Source: Hyphomicrobiaceae bacterium
GTDB lineage: Bacteria > Pseudomonadota > Alphaproteobacteria > Rhizobiales > Hyphomicrobiaceae
Length of the DNA: 64,000 bases
Direction: 5' to 3'
Assembly (NCBI GenBank): GCA_041397645.1
Contig: JAWKWE010000007.1
Coordinates: 124,001 to 188,000, forward strand
A program made the position numbers and the translations under genes. Under the pieces are notes generated by a model, which was not told the DNA's origin, did no database searches, and saw only the letters and a program-made list of their open reading frames with translations. Shown in pieces: positions 8,875-17,522 of this stretch. The stretch's first letter is position 1. The number at the start of each line of letters is the position of its first letter.

Positions 8875-9573
8875 GTGCTAGGCTGGCTGCTGCTCTTTTC
8901 GTTTCTGTTATCAGCGCTCTTTATCTATCTCGGCACTGGTGGGGAGGATCTTCAACAGACTTCCGCTATCGGAATTGCCGCGGCCGTCGCCTTCGCTCTG
9001 CTGGTTCTGTACGCCCTTGCAACCCGCTCCGGTCACGACGGCGGTCAGCGCCTGCGCAGATTGCTCGTGCCCCTATTGCTGCTGGGAACAGGGGCTGGCG
9101 CCTGGTTCTATTTCGCACCCGACTTCGATCTCGCAAGCTGGCTCGACCGGGCGGGCGTTGCGACCCCAGCCAGCGACGTGCCGAGTGTGGGACAGGACGG
9201 ATTGAAGTCCGTTCTCATCCGCCGCAATGAGCAGGGCCAGTTCGTGGCCAGATCCGCAGTGAACGGAGCCCCTGTCGACATGCTTATAGACACCGGCGCA
9301 AGCTCCGTCGTTCTCAAGCAATCTGACGCCGAACGGGCGGGTCTCGACACAACCGCACTCGACTACAGCGTTCCCATTGAGACGGCCAACGGACAGAGGA
9401 GCGCCGCTGCCGTCCGTCTGCGCACACTCACCATCGGCGCGCTGCAACTCAACGACCTGGAAGCCCTTGTGGCCCAGCCGGGAAGTCTTAACGAAAACTT
9501 GCTCGGTATGAGTTTCTTAAGACGTTTGCGGTCATATGAGATCTCCGGAGATTTCATGACCTTGCGCGAGTGA
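8875..9573 (+). CDS. TIGR02281-type membrane aspartic protease (clan AA)
   Basis: 232 residues: three membrane segments (about 2-20, 30-50, 61-80), then a retropepsin-like domain with the active-site motif DTGASSVVL (D139) and a later hydrophobic GMSFLRRL. The family is a single-domain aspartic protease of alphaproteobacteria that must dimerise, with the catalytic part outside the cytoplasmic membrane. Start is the GTG at 8875, preceded by an excellent AAAGGAGG with 6-base spacing. It lies in a run with DUF1289 upstream and a second protease downstream. The substrates are unknown. Confidence 0.87.
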   Translation: MLGWLLLFSFLLSALFIYLGTGGEDLQQTSAIGIAAAVAFALLVLYALATRSGHDGGQRLRRLLVPLLLLGTGAGAWFYFAPDFDLASWLDRAGVATPASDVPSVGQDGLKSVLIRRNEQGQFVARSAVNGAPVDMLIDTGASSVVLKQSDAERAGLDTTALDYSVPIETANGQRSAAAVRLRTLTIGALQLNDLEALVAQPGSLNENLLGMSFLRRLRSYEISGDFMTLRE

Positions 9574-9618
9574 AGGATGCGACTGCGCCTACTCGCCTAA
9601 CATTTGGAACTGCCAGGT

Positions 9619-10173
9619 ATGTCGTCGGGCTCCTCAAGCTTCTTTCAGTTCGTCGCGCTCACAGCTTTGGTGACTGTCGGTGCGGTCTATGCCATCAAGC
9701 ATCGCGACGAAGTCGGCAAGATCACGGCCATGGCCCTCGAGCGGACCATGTCGCACGGCCAGCCTCAGGCGAGCGAACGCGTGTCTGAGCATCATGATAG
9801 CTCCGACGAACTCGAAATCGCAGCCAACGACGCGGGACACTTCGAAACCGAAGTGGAGATCAACGGCTCTCGTGTCGAGGTGATGGTCGATACTGGGGCA
9901 ACGCTCGTCGCACTCACCTACGACGACGCGCAGCGCGCCGGACTATACCTCAGGCCTTCAGACTTCACCCACGAAGTGCGCACGGCAAATGGCGTTGCGC
10001 GGGTCGCCCCTGTTGAGTTGGGCAGCATCACGGTCGGAGACATCACCGTGCGCAACGTGCGCGGCGCCGTTGCCGAACAAGGCAAGCTTCACAAGACGCT
10101 GCTTGGTATGACTTTCCTCAGCCGCCTGTCCCGCGTCGAAATGCGCCCCCATGCGTTGGTTCTACACGAGTAG
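9619..10173 (+). CDS. Second TIGR02281-type aspartic protease, tandem paralogue
   Basis: 184 residues with one N-terminal membrane anchor (about 8-26) and a retropepsin-like domain. The active-site motif is DTGATLVAL (D91), and the tail reads LLGMTFLSRLSRVEM, parallel to the end of the preceding protein. It therefore appears to be a paralogue that lacks the three-helix membrane module. The ATG at 9619 has GGAA about 9 bases upstream; an in-frame TTG at 9604 has no site. Two adjacent half-site proteases could form heterodimers (inference). Confidence 0.85.
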   Translation: MSSGSSSFFQFVALTALVTVGAVYAIKHRDEVGKITAMALERTMSHGQPQASERVSEHHDSSDELEIAANDAGHFETEVEINGSRVEVMVDTGATLVALTYDDAQRAGLYLRPSDFTHEVRTANGVARVAPVELGSITVGDITVRNVRGAVAEQGKLHKTLLGMTFLSRLSRVEMRPHALVLHE

Positions 10174-10228
10174 AACGTCATTGCGGCGCCACTTTTGCCT
10201 CTTCTAGCAAATTCCGCGTGCACCCATT

Positions 10229-10254
10229 CCCTATGGCTTGCAAAGCCTATAGGG
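10229..10254 (+). other. Hairpin upstream of phosphomannomutase gene
   Basis: CCCTAT-GGCTT / AAGCC-T-ATAGGG with a 3-base loop gives an 11-bp stem with one bulge. It lies 56 bases after the protease stop and 41 before the next start. No T run follows, so it is either a weak terminator or an RNA-stability/leader element. Confidence 0.5.
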
Positions 10255-10294
10255 TCCAGCGCGCACTTCATCCTGTCAGAAGGGTTCGAGCCTT

Positions 10295-11800
10295 ATGCTG
10301 CCAAAACCGCGTGCCGACCTTAAGCCCAACACCGCCGATTTCGAGCGACTTCCACTCGTGAAACCGACAGGGTTTCGCGAGTATGACGCCCGCTGGCTGT
10401 TTCCCGAAGAGATCAACCTCATGGGTCTCAACGCGGTCGGACTTGGCGTTGCCACCTTGTTTGCCCGACGCGGCGTGCCCAAACGCATCGTCGTTGGTCA
10501 TGATTTCCGATGGTATTCCGGCGCGGTGAAGCAGGCGTTGATGACCGGACTCCTGGCCGGCGGTTGCGAAGTCCACGATATCGGCCTCGCCTTGTCGCCG
10601 ATGGCCTACTACGCCCAGTTTGCGCTCGACGTCGAAGGCGTCGCCATGGTGACTGCATCACATAACGACAACGGCTGGACCGGCATCAAGATGGGCTTGT
10701 CGCGACCGCTGACGTTTGGGCCCGACGACATGAGCGAATTGAAAGAGATCGTTCTGTCGGGGGCATACGAAACCAAAGCCGGGGGACACTACATCTTTGT
10801 TGAGGACATGGGCGCACGCTATGTGAAGTCCTTGACAGATCGGCCAAAGCTCAAGCGCCGCCTCAAGGTGGTATGCGCATGTGGCAACGGCACGGCTGGC
10901 GCCTTTGCACCTCAGGTGCTGGAAGCAGTCGGCTGCGAGGTTATTCCGCTCAACACCGACCTTGACCATTCGTTCCCAAACCACAATCCCAACCCCGAAG
11001 ACATGAAGATGCTGAAGGCAGTCTCCGCCAAGGTGCTGGAGACGAATGCCGACGTCGGTCTTGCCTTCGATGGCGATGGAGATCGCTGCGGCGTCGTTGC
11101 CAACGACGGCCATGAGATCTTTGCCGACAAGGTTGGCGTAATGCTGGCGCGCGACATCTCGTCGATCCACAAGAACGCAAAATTTGTCGTCGACGTGAAA
11201 TCGACCGGCCTCTTCACCACCGATCCGGTGCTCAAGGCCAACGGCGCGACAACCGCGTACTGGAAGACCGGGCACAGCTACATCAAGCGCTACAATTTCG
11301 AGAACAAGACGCTCGTGGGTTTTGAAAAGTCCGGCCACTTCTTCTTCAACACCCCGTTGGGCCGCGGCTACGACGATGGCCTCGTCGCTGCGCTTGCTGT
11401 TTGCGACATGCTCGATCGCAACCCGGACAAGAGCATGGTCGATCTGCGCGATGCCCTTCCCAAGACCTGGGGATCGCCGACTATGTCTCCCCACTGTGAC
11501 GATGAGAAAAAGTACGGCGTCGTGGACCGGATCATCGCCCACTACAAGAAGCAGGAAGCCGAAGGCGCAAACGTCGCCGGACAGAAGATCCGCGAACTCA
11601 TCACCGTCAATGGCGTGCGCGTCGTGCTAGAGGACGGCACATGGGGTCTGATCCGTGCTTCCTCCAACAAGCCTGAACTGGTGATCGTGGTCGAGAGCCC
11701 CACGTCAGAAGCCAACATGAAAGCGATCTTCAAGGATCTCGATACCGTGCTGACGCGCTTTCCCGAGGTGGGCGATTACAACCAGAAGATTGCGGTGTGA
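10295..11800 (+). CDS. Phosphomannomutase/phosphoglucomutase
   Basis: 501 residues of the alpha-D-phosphohexomutase family, interconverting hexose 1- and 6-phosphates for exopolysaccharide or LPS precursor supply. The phosphoserine loop is VTASHNDNGWTG (S122), the Mg loop FDGDGDR (258-264), the sugar-binding loop FEKSGH about 345, and the C-terminal phosphate site SSNKPELV. It resembles the AlgC/ManB PMM/PGM group, about 40 residues longer than Pseudomonas AlgC. It is transcribed singly and ends at a strong convergent terminator. Confidence 0.9.
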   Translation: MLPKPRADLKPNTADFERLPLVKPTGFREYDARWLFPEEINLMGLNAVGLGVATLFARRGVPKRIVVGHDFRWYSGAVKQALMTGLLAGGCEVHDIGLALSPMAYYAQFALDVEGVAMVTASHNDNGWTGIKMGLSRPLTFGPDDMSELKEIVLSGAYETKAGGHYIFVEDMGARYVKSLTDRPKLKRRLKVVCACGNGTAGAFAPQVLEAVGCEVIPLNTDLDHSFPNHNPNPEDMKMLKAVSAKVLETNADVGLAFDGDGDRCGVVANDGHEIFADKVGVMLARDISSIHKNAKFVVDVKSTGLFTTDPVLKANGATTAYWKTGHSYIKRYNFENKTLVGFEKSGHFFFNTPLGRGYDDGLVAALAVCDMLDRNPDKSMVDLRDALPKTWGSPTMSPHCDDEKKYGVVDRIIAHYKKQEAEGANVAGQKIRELITVNGVRVVLEDGTWGLIRASSNKPELVIVVESPTSEANMKAIFKDLDTVLTRFPEVGDYNQKIAV

Positions 11801-11831
11801 GGAGTGACGCGACGCCGTGAACGAATTGAAG

Positions 11832-11860
11832 GGCCGGTGTTGTCACCGGCCTTTCTTATT
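11832..11860 (+). terminator. Rho-independent terminator between convergent genes
   Basis: Perfect 8-bp stem GGCCGGTG / CACCGGCC with loop TTGT, followed by TTTCTTATTT. The minus-strand exporter gene has its stop codon (11856-11858) inside the T tract, so one element closes the PMM/PGM gene and may also serve the opposite strand. Confidence 0.85.
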
Positions 11861-12695
11861 TGAGCAGCGAATACAGGAAGCGTCCGACCACGCAGAATAA
11901 GAAGACTGCAAAAGCAATTTCCAACTTGCGTTTGGAGAGCGCGTGGGCAGCCTTCACGCCCAGTGGCACCGCATACATGCTTGTCGGCATGATGAGAAGC
12001 GCAGCGGGAATATTCACATATCCGATAGAGTATGGCGGACGCAGCGGAACGCCCCATCCCGCCAACATGAAGCCGAGCGTCCCCGGCACAGCGATTACAG
12101 GCCCAAAGCCCGCTGATGTCGCCACGGCTCGGTGGATCGGAACGCCATAAAGCGTCAGAAGCGAGACGATGAACATGCCTCCGCCTATGCTCATCAAGGC
12201 CGAAATCAAACCTATGATTAGAGCGGCTGCTTCGACGCCTTTGCTCTTGGGGATCTGTTGCCCCAACCGCCAGTCGTCGCGGCCGATTGCAAACTTCATC
12301 GCGATTACCGTACCGGAGACGATCCAGACCCACTTCAGCCCGGCCGTACTTGAAAGCTTGGCCGTTAAGACGCCAAGGACGACTCCGGCAGCAACCCAAG
12401 GCGCCATTCGCCGCCAAATGTCCATGTCGACCGCACCCTTGGCGTAATGCCCAGAGAACGAACGCAGCGACGTCGGCACAATCACCGCGAGCGAGGTTCC
12501 GAGCACCATGTGCATGCGGACGCTTTCATCGACCCCGTAATGCGAAAACAGTTCATAGAGAACGGGTACAAGAAAAGCCCCACCGCCGACCCCTAAGAGC
12601 CCCGCCAGGAATCCTGTCGCAAATCCTGCTCCAGCTAATCCGGCAATCAGGATTGCTATGGCAGCGATGGATGATGTCTCCATTGTCCCCGTCAC
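11856..12695 (-). CDS. TauE/SafE (TSUP) family membrane transporter
   Basis: 279 residues, about eight membrane helices, with the family's duplicated glycine motifs: LAGLLGVGGGAFLVP in the first half and LISALMSIGGGMFIV in the second. The family exports or takes up sulfite, sulfoacetate and similar organosulfur anions; the substrate here is unknown. The start overlaps the dusA stop as ATGA (12692-12695), so translation is coupled, although no functional link to tRNA modification is evident. Confidence 0.88.
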   Translation of the reverse strand: MTGTMETSSIAAIAILIAGLAGAGFATGFLAGLLGVGGGAFLVPVLYELFSHYGVDESVRMHMVLGTSLAVIVPTSLRSFSGHYAKGAVDMDIWRRMAPWVAAGVVLGVLTAKLSSTAGLKWVWIVSGTVIAMKFAIGRDDWRLGQQIPKSKGVEAAALIIGLISALMSIGGGMFIVSLLTLYGVPIHRAVATSAGFGPVIAVPGTLGFMLAGWGVPLRPPYSIGYVNIPAALLIMPTSMYAVPLGVKAAHALSKRKLEIAFAVFLFCVVGRFLYSLLK

Positions 12696-13702
12696 TCCGC
12701 GGCTGCGGCACCTGTTTGTTGCGTGCCCATCGCGCCCTCTGCGATGGCAATTGCTTCCATCAGAACGCGCACATCGGCGCCTGGTTTGATCCCCTGCTCA
12801 CTCAAGTGACGGCGGAACAGCCGGCCGCGCGGACGACCATGATAAAGACCCAAAACATGACGCGTGATGTTCGACAGACGGCCACCTTTGCCTAAATGGA
12901 TCGCCACATAGTCGGCCAGCCCGCGCAAGGCATCGGCGCGCGTCGAAACCGACGCCGTGGGGTCGTAGTAGCGCCGATCGACCTCCGAAAGAAGATACGG
13001 CTCATGATAGGCCGCGCGCCCCAGCATCACCCCATCGACGTGACGCAGATGTTCATCGCACTGCTGCAGCGTTTCAATTCCGCCGTTCACAATGATTTCC
13101 AGATCCGGCCTGGCCTGTTTCAACCTGTAGACGCGCGCGTAGTCGAGCGGAGGGACTTCGCGGTTTTCCTTCGGCGACAGACCGTTGAGCCAAGCCTTGC
13201 GCGCGTGGACGATAAAGGTTCGGCAGCCCGCCCGTGAGACAACCTCAATGAAGCGCTGGAAATCGGACTCCGCATCCTGATCGTCAATGCCGATACGGCA
13301 TTTTACGGTAACGGGAACCTCGACGCGCGCCTGCATGGCGGCGATGCAATCGGCCACCAGCTGCGGCTCGGCCATCAGGCAGGCGCCGAACCGACCTTCC
13401 TGAACGCGATCGGACGGGCATCCGACATTGAGGTTGATCTCATCATAACCGAAGTCCGCGCCGATGGATGCTGCCTCCGCCAGACGGTCAGGCTGCGACC
13501 CACCGAGCTGCAAGGCGACGGGATGCTCTTGAGGCGAGAACGCCAAAAGCATGTCGCGGTGGCCGTGAATGACTGCTTCAGCAGTGACCATCTCGGTATA
13601 GAGCAGCGCATGGCGCGTGAGCTGGCGATGGAAGACGCGGCAATGCCGGTCCGTCCAATCCATCATAGGGGCCACACAGAATTTGCGGTTCAGTGGTTGC
13701 AT
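12692..13702 (-). CDS. dusA: tRNA dihydrouridine(20/20a) synthase DusA
   Basis: FMN enzyme reducing U20/U20a in the tRNA D-loop. The N-terminal FMN site reads FCVAPMMDWTDRHCR, followed by LYTEMV, the family block NVGCPSDRVQEGRFGACLM with its conserved Cys residues, VKCRIGID, VHARKAWL and NGGIETL. About 336 residues, the usual length. The ATG at 13702 (MQPLNRKF) is preferred to an in-frame TTG at 13714. Overlaps the TauE-like gene downstream by 4 bases. Confidence 0.93.
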   Translation of the reverse strand: MQPLNRKFCVAPMMDWTDRHCRVFHRQLTRHALLYTEMVTAEAVIHGHRDMLLAFSPQEHPVALQLGGSQPDRLAEAASIGADFGYDEINLNVGCPSDRVQEGRFGACLMAEPQLVADCIAAMQARVEVPVTVKCRIGIDDQDAESDFQRFIEVVSRAGCRTFIVHARKAWLNGLSPKENREVPPLDYARVYRLKQARPDLEIIVNGGIETLQQCDEHLRHVDGVMLGRAAYHEPYLLSEVDRRYYDPTASVSTRADALRGLADYVAIHLGKGGRLSNITRHVLGLYHGRPRGRLFRRHLSEQGIKPGADVRVLMEAIAIAEGAMGTQQTGAAAAE

Positions 13703-13830
13703 TGATCCAGGCAATCAGGGCGTTCTTTCGCCATTAAGAGGCCGCCCCTTCGGTGGCGCGACGCATCTTGTCCGACGTGTACCCCAGGGCCGGGTCGGCA
13801 GCAACGCGCGTTTGTTTGGTCCAACTGCGG

Positions 13831-16800
13831 TCAACTGCCTCCGGAGCCGAGAACGATCAGAAGATCCTTGGCGCTGACTTGGTTGCCTGCTTCGACCAGA
13901 ATTTCCTCGACCACACCGTCCCGCGGAGCCTGGATCGACGTTTCCATTTTCATGGCCTCGATCGTGAGCAAGACGTCGCCTGCATTTACGTGCTGACCTG
14001 TTTGCACCGCGATTGAAGCAATCGCACCCGGCATTGGAGCGGCCACATGACTTTCGTTGCCGTCCTCCGCGCTCCTGCGAACCTGGGTTGCAGGACTGAC
14101 GCTGCGATTGGGAACGACGATGACGCGCGGCTGGCCATTGAGTTCGAAGAACACTTCGACCTGACCGTCGGGCCGCGTCTCACCAATCGCCGTCAATTGG
14201 ATGATGATCGACTTTCCGCGTTGCAGATCCACGGTGATCTCCGTGCCGGGCTTCATGCCGGAATAGAACACCGGCGTCGGCAAGACAGATACCGGACCAT
14301 ACTTGGCTGCCGTGGACGCGTATTCGGTGAAGACCTTCGGATACATCAGATATGAGGCCAGATCGCAATCATCGATCGCGCGCCCGCATTTGCCTTCAGC
14401 CGTCTTGCGCTCGCTTTCAAGATCAATGTCGCCGAGAAGTGCGCCAGGCCGATCCTTTATGGCCGCTTCGCCCTTCAGAATCCGGTCCTGCACACCGGCA
14501 GGCCAGCCGCCGGGTGGCTGGCCCAACTCGCCGCGCATCATTTCGATAACGGAGTTCGGGAAGGTGACATCGCGCTTTGGATCCATGAGATCCTCCGGCG
14601 ATAAATTCTGTGCAACCATCATCAGCGCCATATCGCCCACAACCTTCGACGATGGCGTGACTTTGATGATATCGCCGAAAAAATCGTTGGCCGCACGGTA
14701 CGCATTTGCAACCTCTGGCCAGCGCGCTTCAAACCCGAGAGAGCGAGCCTGCTCTTTGAGATTCGTGAACTGTCCGCCCGGCATCTCGTGCAGGTAGACT
14801 TCCGAAGCGCCAGAAAGCTGGCCGCTTTCAAATGGCGCGTACTGCGTGCGCACGCCTTCCCAATAGCCGTTGATCCGTCGCAACGCATCACTATCGATGC
14901 CCGTATCCCGCTCGGTTCGCGCAAGAGCCTGTACGATGGAGCCTAGGCACGGCTGAGACGTTCCCCCGCTCATGGAATCCATGGCGGCATCGACAGCATC
15001 GACCCCCGCATCGATCGCCGCAAGAATTGTTGCGGCAGAAATTCCTGTGGTGTCATGCGTGTGCAAATGCACTGGCAGGCCGGTCGCGTCTTTCAACTCC
15101 TTGACCAGAACGCGCGCCGCAGCCGGCTTCAGCAAACCGGCCATATCCTTGATCCCAAGGATGTGAATGCCAGCCTGTTGAAGCTCTTTGGCAAGATCCA
15201 CGTAGTATTTCAGAGTGTACTTTGGCCGGCTCGGATCGAGAAAGTCACCCGTGTAGCAAATGGCGCCTTCTGCCAGCTTGCCTGCGTCGCACACGGCATC
15301 GATGGACACGCGCATGTTTTCGACCCAGTTGAAACAGTCGAAAATGCGAAACAGGTCCATCCCGGCATCCGCCGCCTGGCGAACGAAAAAGCGCACGACG
15401 TTATCTGGATAATTCGTGTATCCGACGCCGTTGGATCCACGCAGCAGCATCTGCGTGAGGATATTGGGAACGTTCTCGCGAATAGCGGCCAGACGCTCCC
15501 AGGGATCTTCCTGGAGATAGCGCATCGCAACGTCGAAAGTCGCGCCGCCCCAGCATTCCAGCGAGAATAATTGCGGCAACCCTCGCGCATAGCTGTCCGC
15601 TATCGAGACGATATCGCGCGTGCGCATACGCGTCGCCATTAGCGATTGGTGCGCATCACGCATCGTCGTGTCGGTGATGAGAACGCGCTTTTCCCTCTTC
15701 ATCCAATCCGCAAACCCATCCGGTCCCAACTCCTGAAGCACCTGGCGCGTACCTGTTAGGGGAGCTCGGGCGAAAGATGGCAAGACGACGTTGGAATATT
15801 CTGGCGCCTGAGGCCGTCCGCGCGTTTCGGGATGACCGTTGACCGATACGTCCGCGATCCACCGCATCAGTTTCGAAGCCCGGTCGCGCCGTTCGGGAAA
15901 ATCGAAAAGCGATGGCGTTTCGTCAATGAAGCGCGTCGTGTATTCGTTGTTTCGGAAACGCGTGTGCGCAATGACGTTGTGTAGGAACGCTAGATTGGTG
16001 GCCACACCCCGAATGCGATATTCGAGCAGCGCACGATTCATTCTGTCGATGACTTCGTCCGTCGTTCCGGCCCACGCTGTCAATTTTTCAAGAAGCGGAT
16101 CGTAGTATCGCGTGACAACAGCTCCGGAAAACGCCGTGCCTCCGTCAATGCGGATTCCAAAGCCCATGGCGCCGCGATAGGCGCTGATGCGACCAAAATC
16201 AGGAATAAAGTTATTCTCAGGGTTCTCGGTCGTAATGCGGCACTGGATGGCATGACCATTGAGCTTGATGTCTTCCTGGGGGGGAATGCCCGTCTCCCAG
16301 TGACCGTCGGCACCTCGGTGGGCGATCCGACCACCTTCGAGAATCTTGATTTGCGCCTTCACAATATCGAGACCGGTGACGACCTCGGTGACGGTGTGCT
16401 CGACTTGAATTCTCGGATTGACCTCGATGAAGTAGAAAGCGCCGGTATCGACATCGAGGAGAAATTCAACTGTGCCCGCGCCCACGTAATCGGTCGCGTG
16501 GCCTATGGCCAAGGCGCACGCGCAGAGTTTGGCGCGGGTTTTTTCATCCATATAGGGTGCGGGCGCGCGTTCGACGAGTTTCTGATTGCGACGCTGGATC
16601 GAACAATCTCGCTCAAACAGGTGGACGAGATTGCCGTGCTGATCGCCGAGAATCTGAACCTCAACATGCCGAGCATTGCGTATAAGCTTTTCCAGGTACA
16701 CGTCGTCCTTGCCGAACGCCGCCTTTGCCTCGCGACGACCGATCATCACAGCATCGAGAAGATCCCGTTCGCTCTCGACTACACGCATGCCGCGGCCACC

Positions 16801-17343
16801 GCCGCCCCAAGACGCCTTGAGCATGACAGGATAGCCGACTTCGGCGCCTGCCTTTTTGATCGCTGCTGGATCGGTAGGTAGCGGAGGACTTGCGGGCATG
16901 ACAGGCACGCCATTCGCCACAGCGATGTTGCGAGCATCGACTTTATTGCCAAGCTTGCGCATCGTGTCGGGAGATGGACCTATGAAAATAATGCCCGCTT
17001 TCGCACACGCCTCGGCGAATTCCGGGCTTTCCGACAAAAAGCCATAACCGGGGTGGATCGCATCGCACTTAGTATCGAGCGCTACCCGTATAATGTCATC
17101 GATCGACAGATAAGCTTCGATTGGCCCCTTCCCGTGACCGACCATGAAGGCCTGATCGGCCTTAAAGCGATGCAATGAAAGCCTGTCGTGCTCGGCGTAG
17201 ATGGCAACGGTTCTAATTCCAAGCTCTGCTGCGGCGCGAAAAATACGCGTCGCGATCTCCGACCGGTTCGCGGCAAGCAGGCGCCGGATCTGTCTAGGCT
17301 TTGCCCCTGTCATTGCCTCGTGCCTGCGGACGTCATCGCTCAT
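13831..17343 (-). CDS. pyc: Pyruvate carboxylase
   Basis: ATP- and biotin-dependent anaplerotic enzyme making oxaloacetate from pyruvate and bicarbonate; 1170 residues, the full single-chain form. Order: biotin carboxylase (about 15-470; ATP loop KASWGGGGRGMRVV, HVEVQILGDQHGN, EVNPRIQVEH), carboxyltransferase (about 540-830; TTMRDAHQSL, the metal site near HTHDTTG), tetramerisation region, then biotinyl domain with AMKME (K1132). Start ATG 17343 has AGGGAAG upstream; the frame is open further but that part is basic and unlike the family. It is divergent from the sigma-54 regulator gene (179-base spacer), an uncommon neighbour whose regulatory meaning is unclear. Confidence 0.96.
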   Translation of the reverse strand: MSDDVRRHEAMTGAKPRQIRRLLAANRSEIATRIFRAAAELGIRTVAIYAEHDRLSLHRFKADQAFMVGHGKGPIEAYLSIDDIIRVALDTKCDAIHPGYGFLSESPEFAEACAKAGIIFIGPSPDTMRKLGNKVDARNIAVANGVPVMPASPPLPTDPAAIKKAGAEVGYPVMLKASWGGGGRGMRVVESERDLLDAVMIGRREAKAAFGKDDVYLEKLIRNARHVEVQILGDQHGNLVHLFERDCSIQRRNQKLVERAPAPYMDEKTRAKLCACALAIGHATDYVGAGTVEFLLDVDTGAFYFIEVNPRIQVEHTVTEVVTGLDIVKAQIKILEGGRIAHRGADGHWETGIPPQEDIKLNGHAIQCRITTENPENNFIPDFGRISAYRGAMGFGIRIDGGTAFSGAVVTRYYDPLLEKLTAWAGTTDEVIDRMNRALLEYRIRGVATNLAFLHNVIAHTRFRNNEYTTRFIDETPSLFDFPERRDRASKLMRWIADVSVNGHPETRGRPQAPEYSNVVLPSFARAPLTGTRQVLQELGPDGFADWMKREKRVLITDTTMRDAHQSLMATRMRTRDIVSIADSYARGLPQLFSLECWGGATFDVAMRYLQEDPWERLAAIRENVPNILTQMLLRGSNGVGYTNYPDNVVRFFVRQAADAGMDLFRIFDCFNWVENMRVSIDAVCDAGKLAEGAICYTGDFLDPSRPKYTLKYYVDLAKELQQAGIHILGIKDMAGLLKPAAARVLVKELKDATGLPVHLHTHDTTGISAATILAAIDAGVDAVDAAMDSMSGGTSQPCLGSIVQALARTERDTGIDSDALRRINGYWEGVRTQYAPFESGQLSGASEVYLHEMPGGQFTNLKEQARSLGFEARWPEVANAYRAANDFFGDIIKVTPSSKVVGDMALMMVAQNLSPEDLMDPKRDVTFPNSVIEMMRGELGQPPGGWPAGVQDRILKGEAAIKDRPGALLGDIDLESERKTAEGKCGRAIDDCDLASYLMYPKVFTEYASTAAKYGPVSVLPTPVFYSGMKPGTEITVDLQRGKSIIIQLTAIGETRPDGQVEVFFELNGQPRVIVVPNRSVSPATQVRRSAEDGNESHVAAPMPGAIASIAVQTGQHVNAGDVLLTIEAMKMETSIQAPRDGVVEEILVEAGNQVSAKDLLIVLGSGGS

Positions 17344-17522
17344 GATATTTTTGCTTCCCTTTTTGCACCGCAGCGCAGCTTTCTGACGTTTTTTCAATAT
17401 TTTGGAATATTCGCAAGGCCCCGCACGCGAACTGGTAAAATAATTAGACCGCGCGATTGGTCAGAGCAAATCTTTGTTGTAAGGTCCTAACCGAAGCTTC
17501 GTTTGATGTAAGGATAGCCGAT

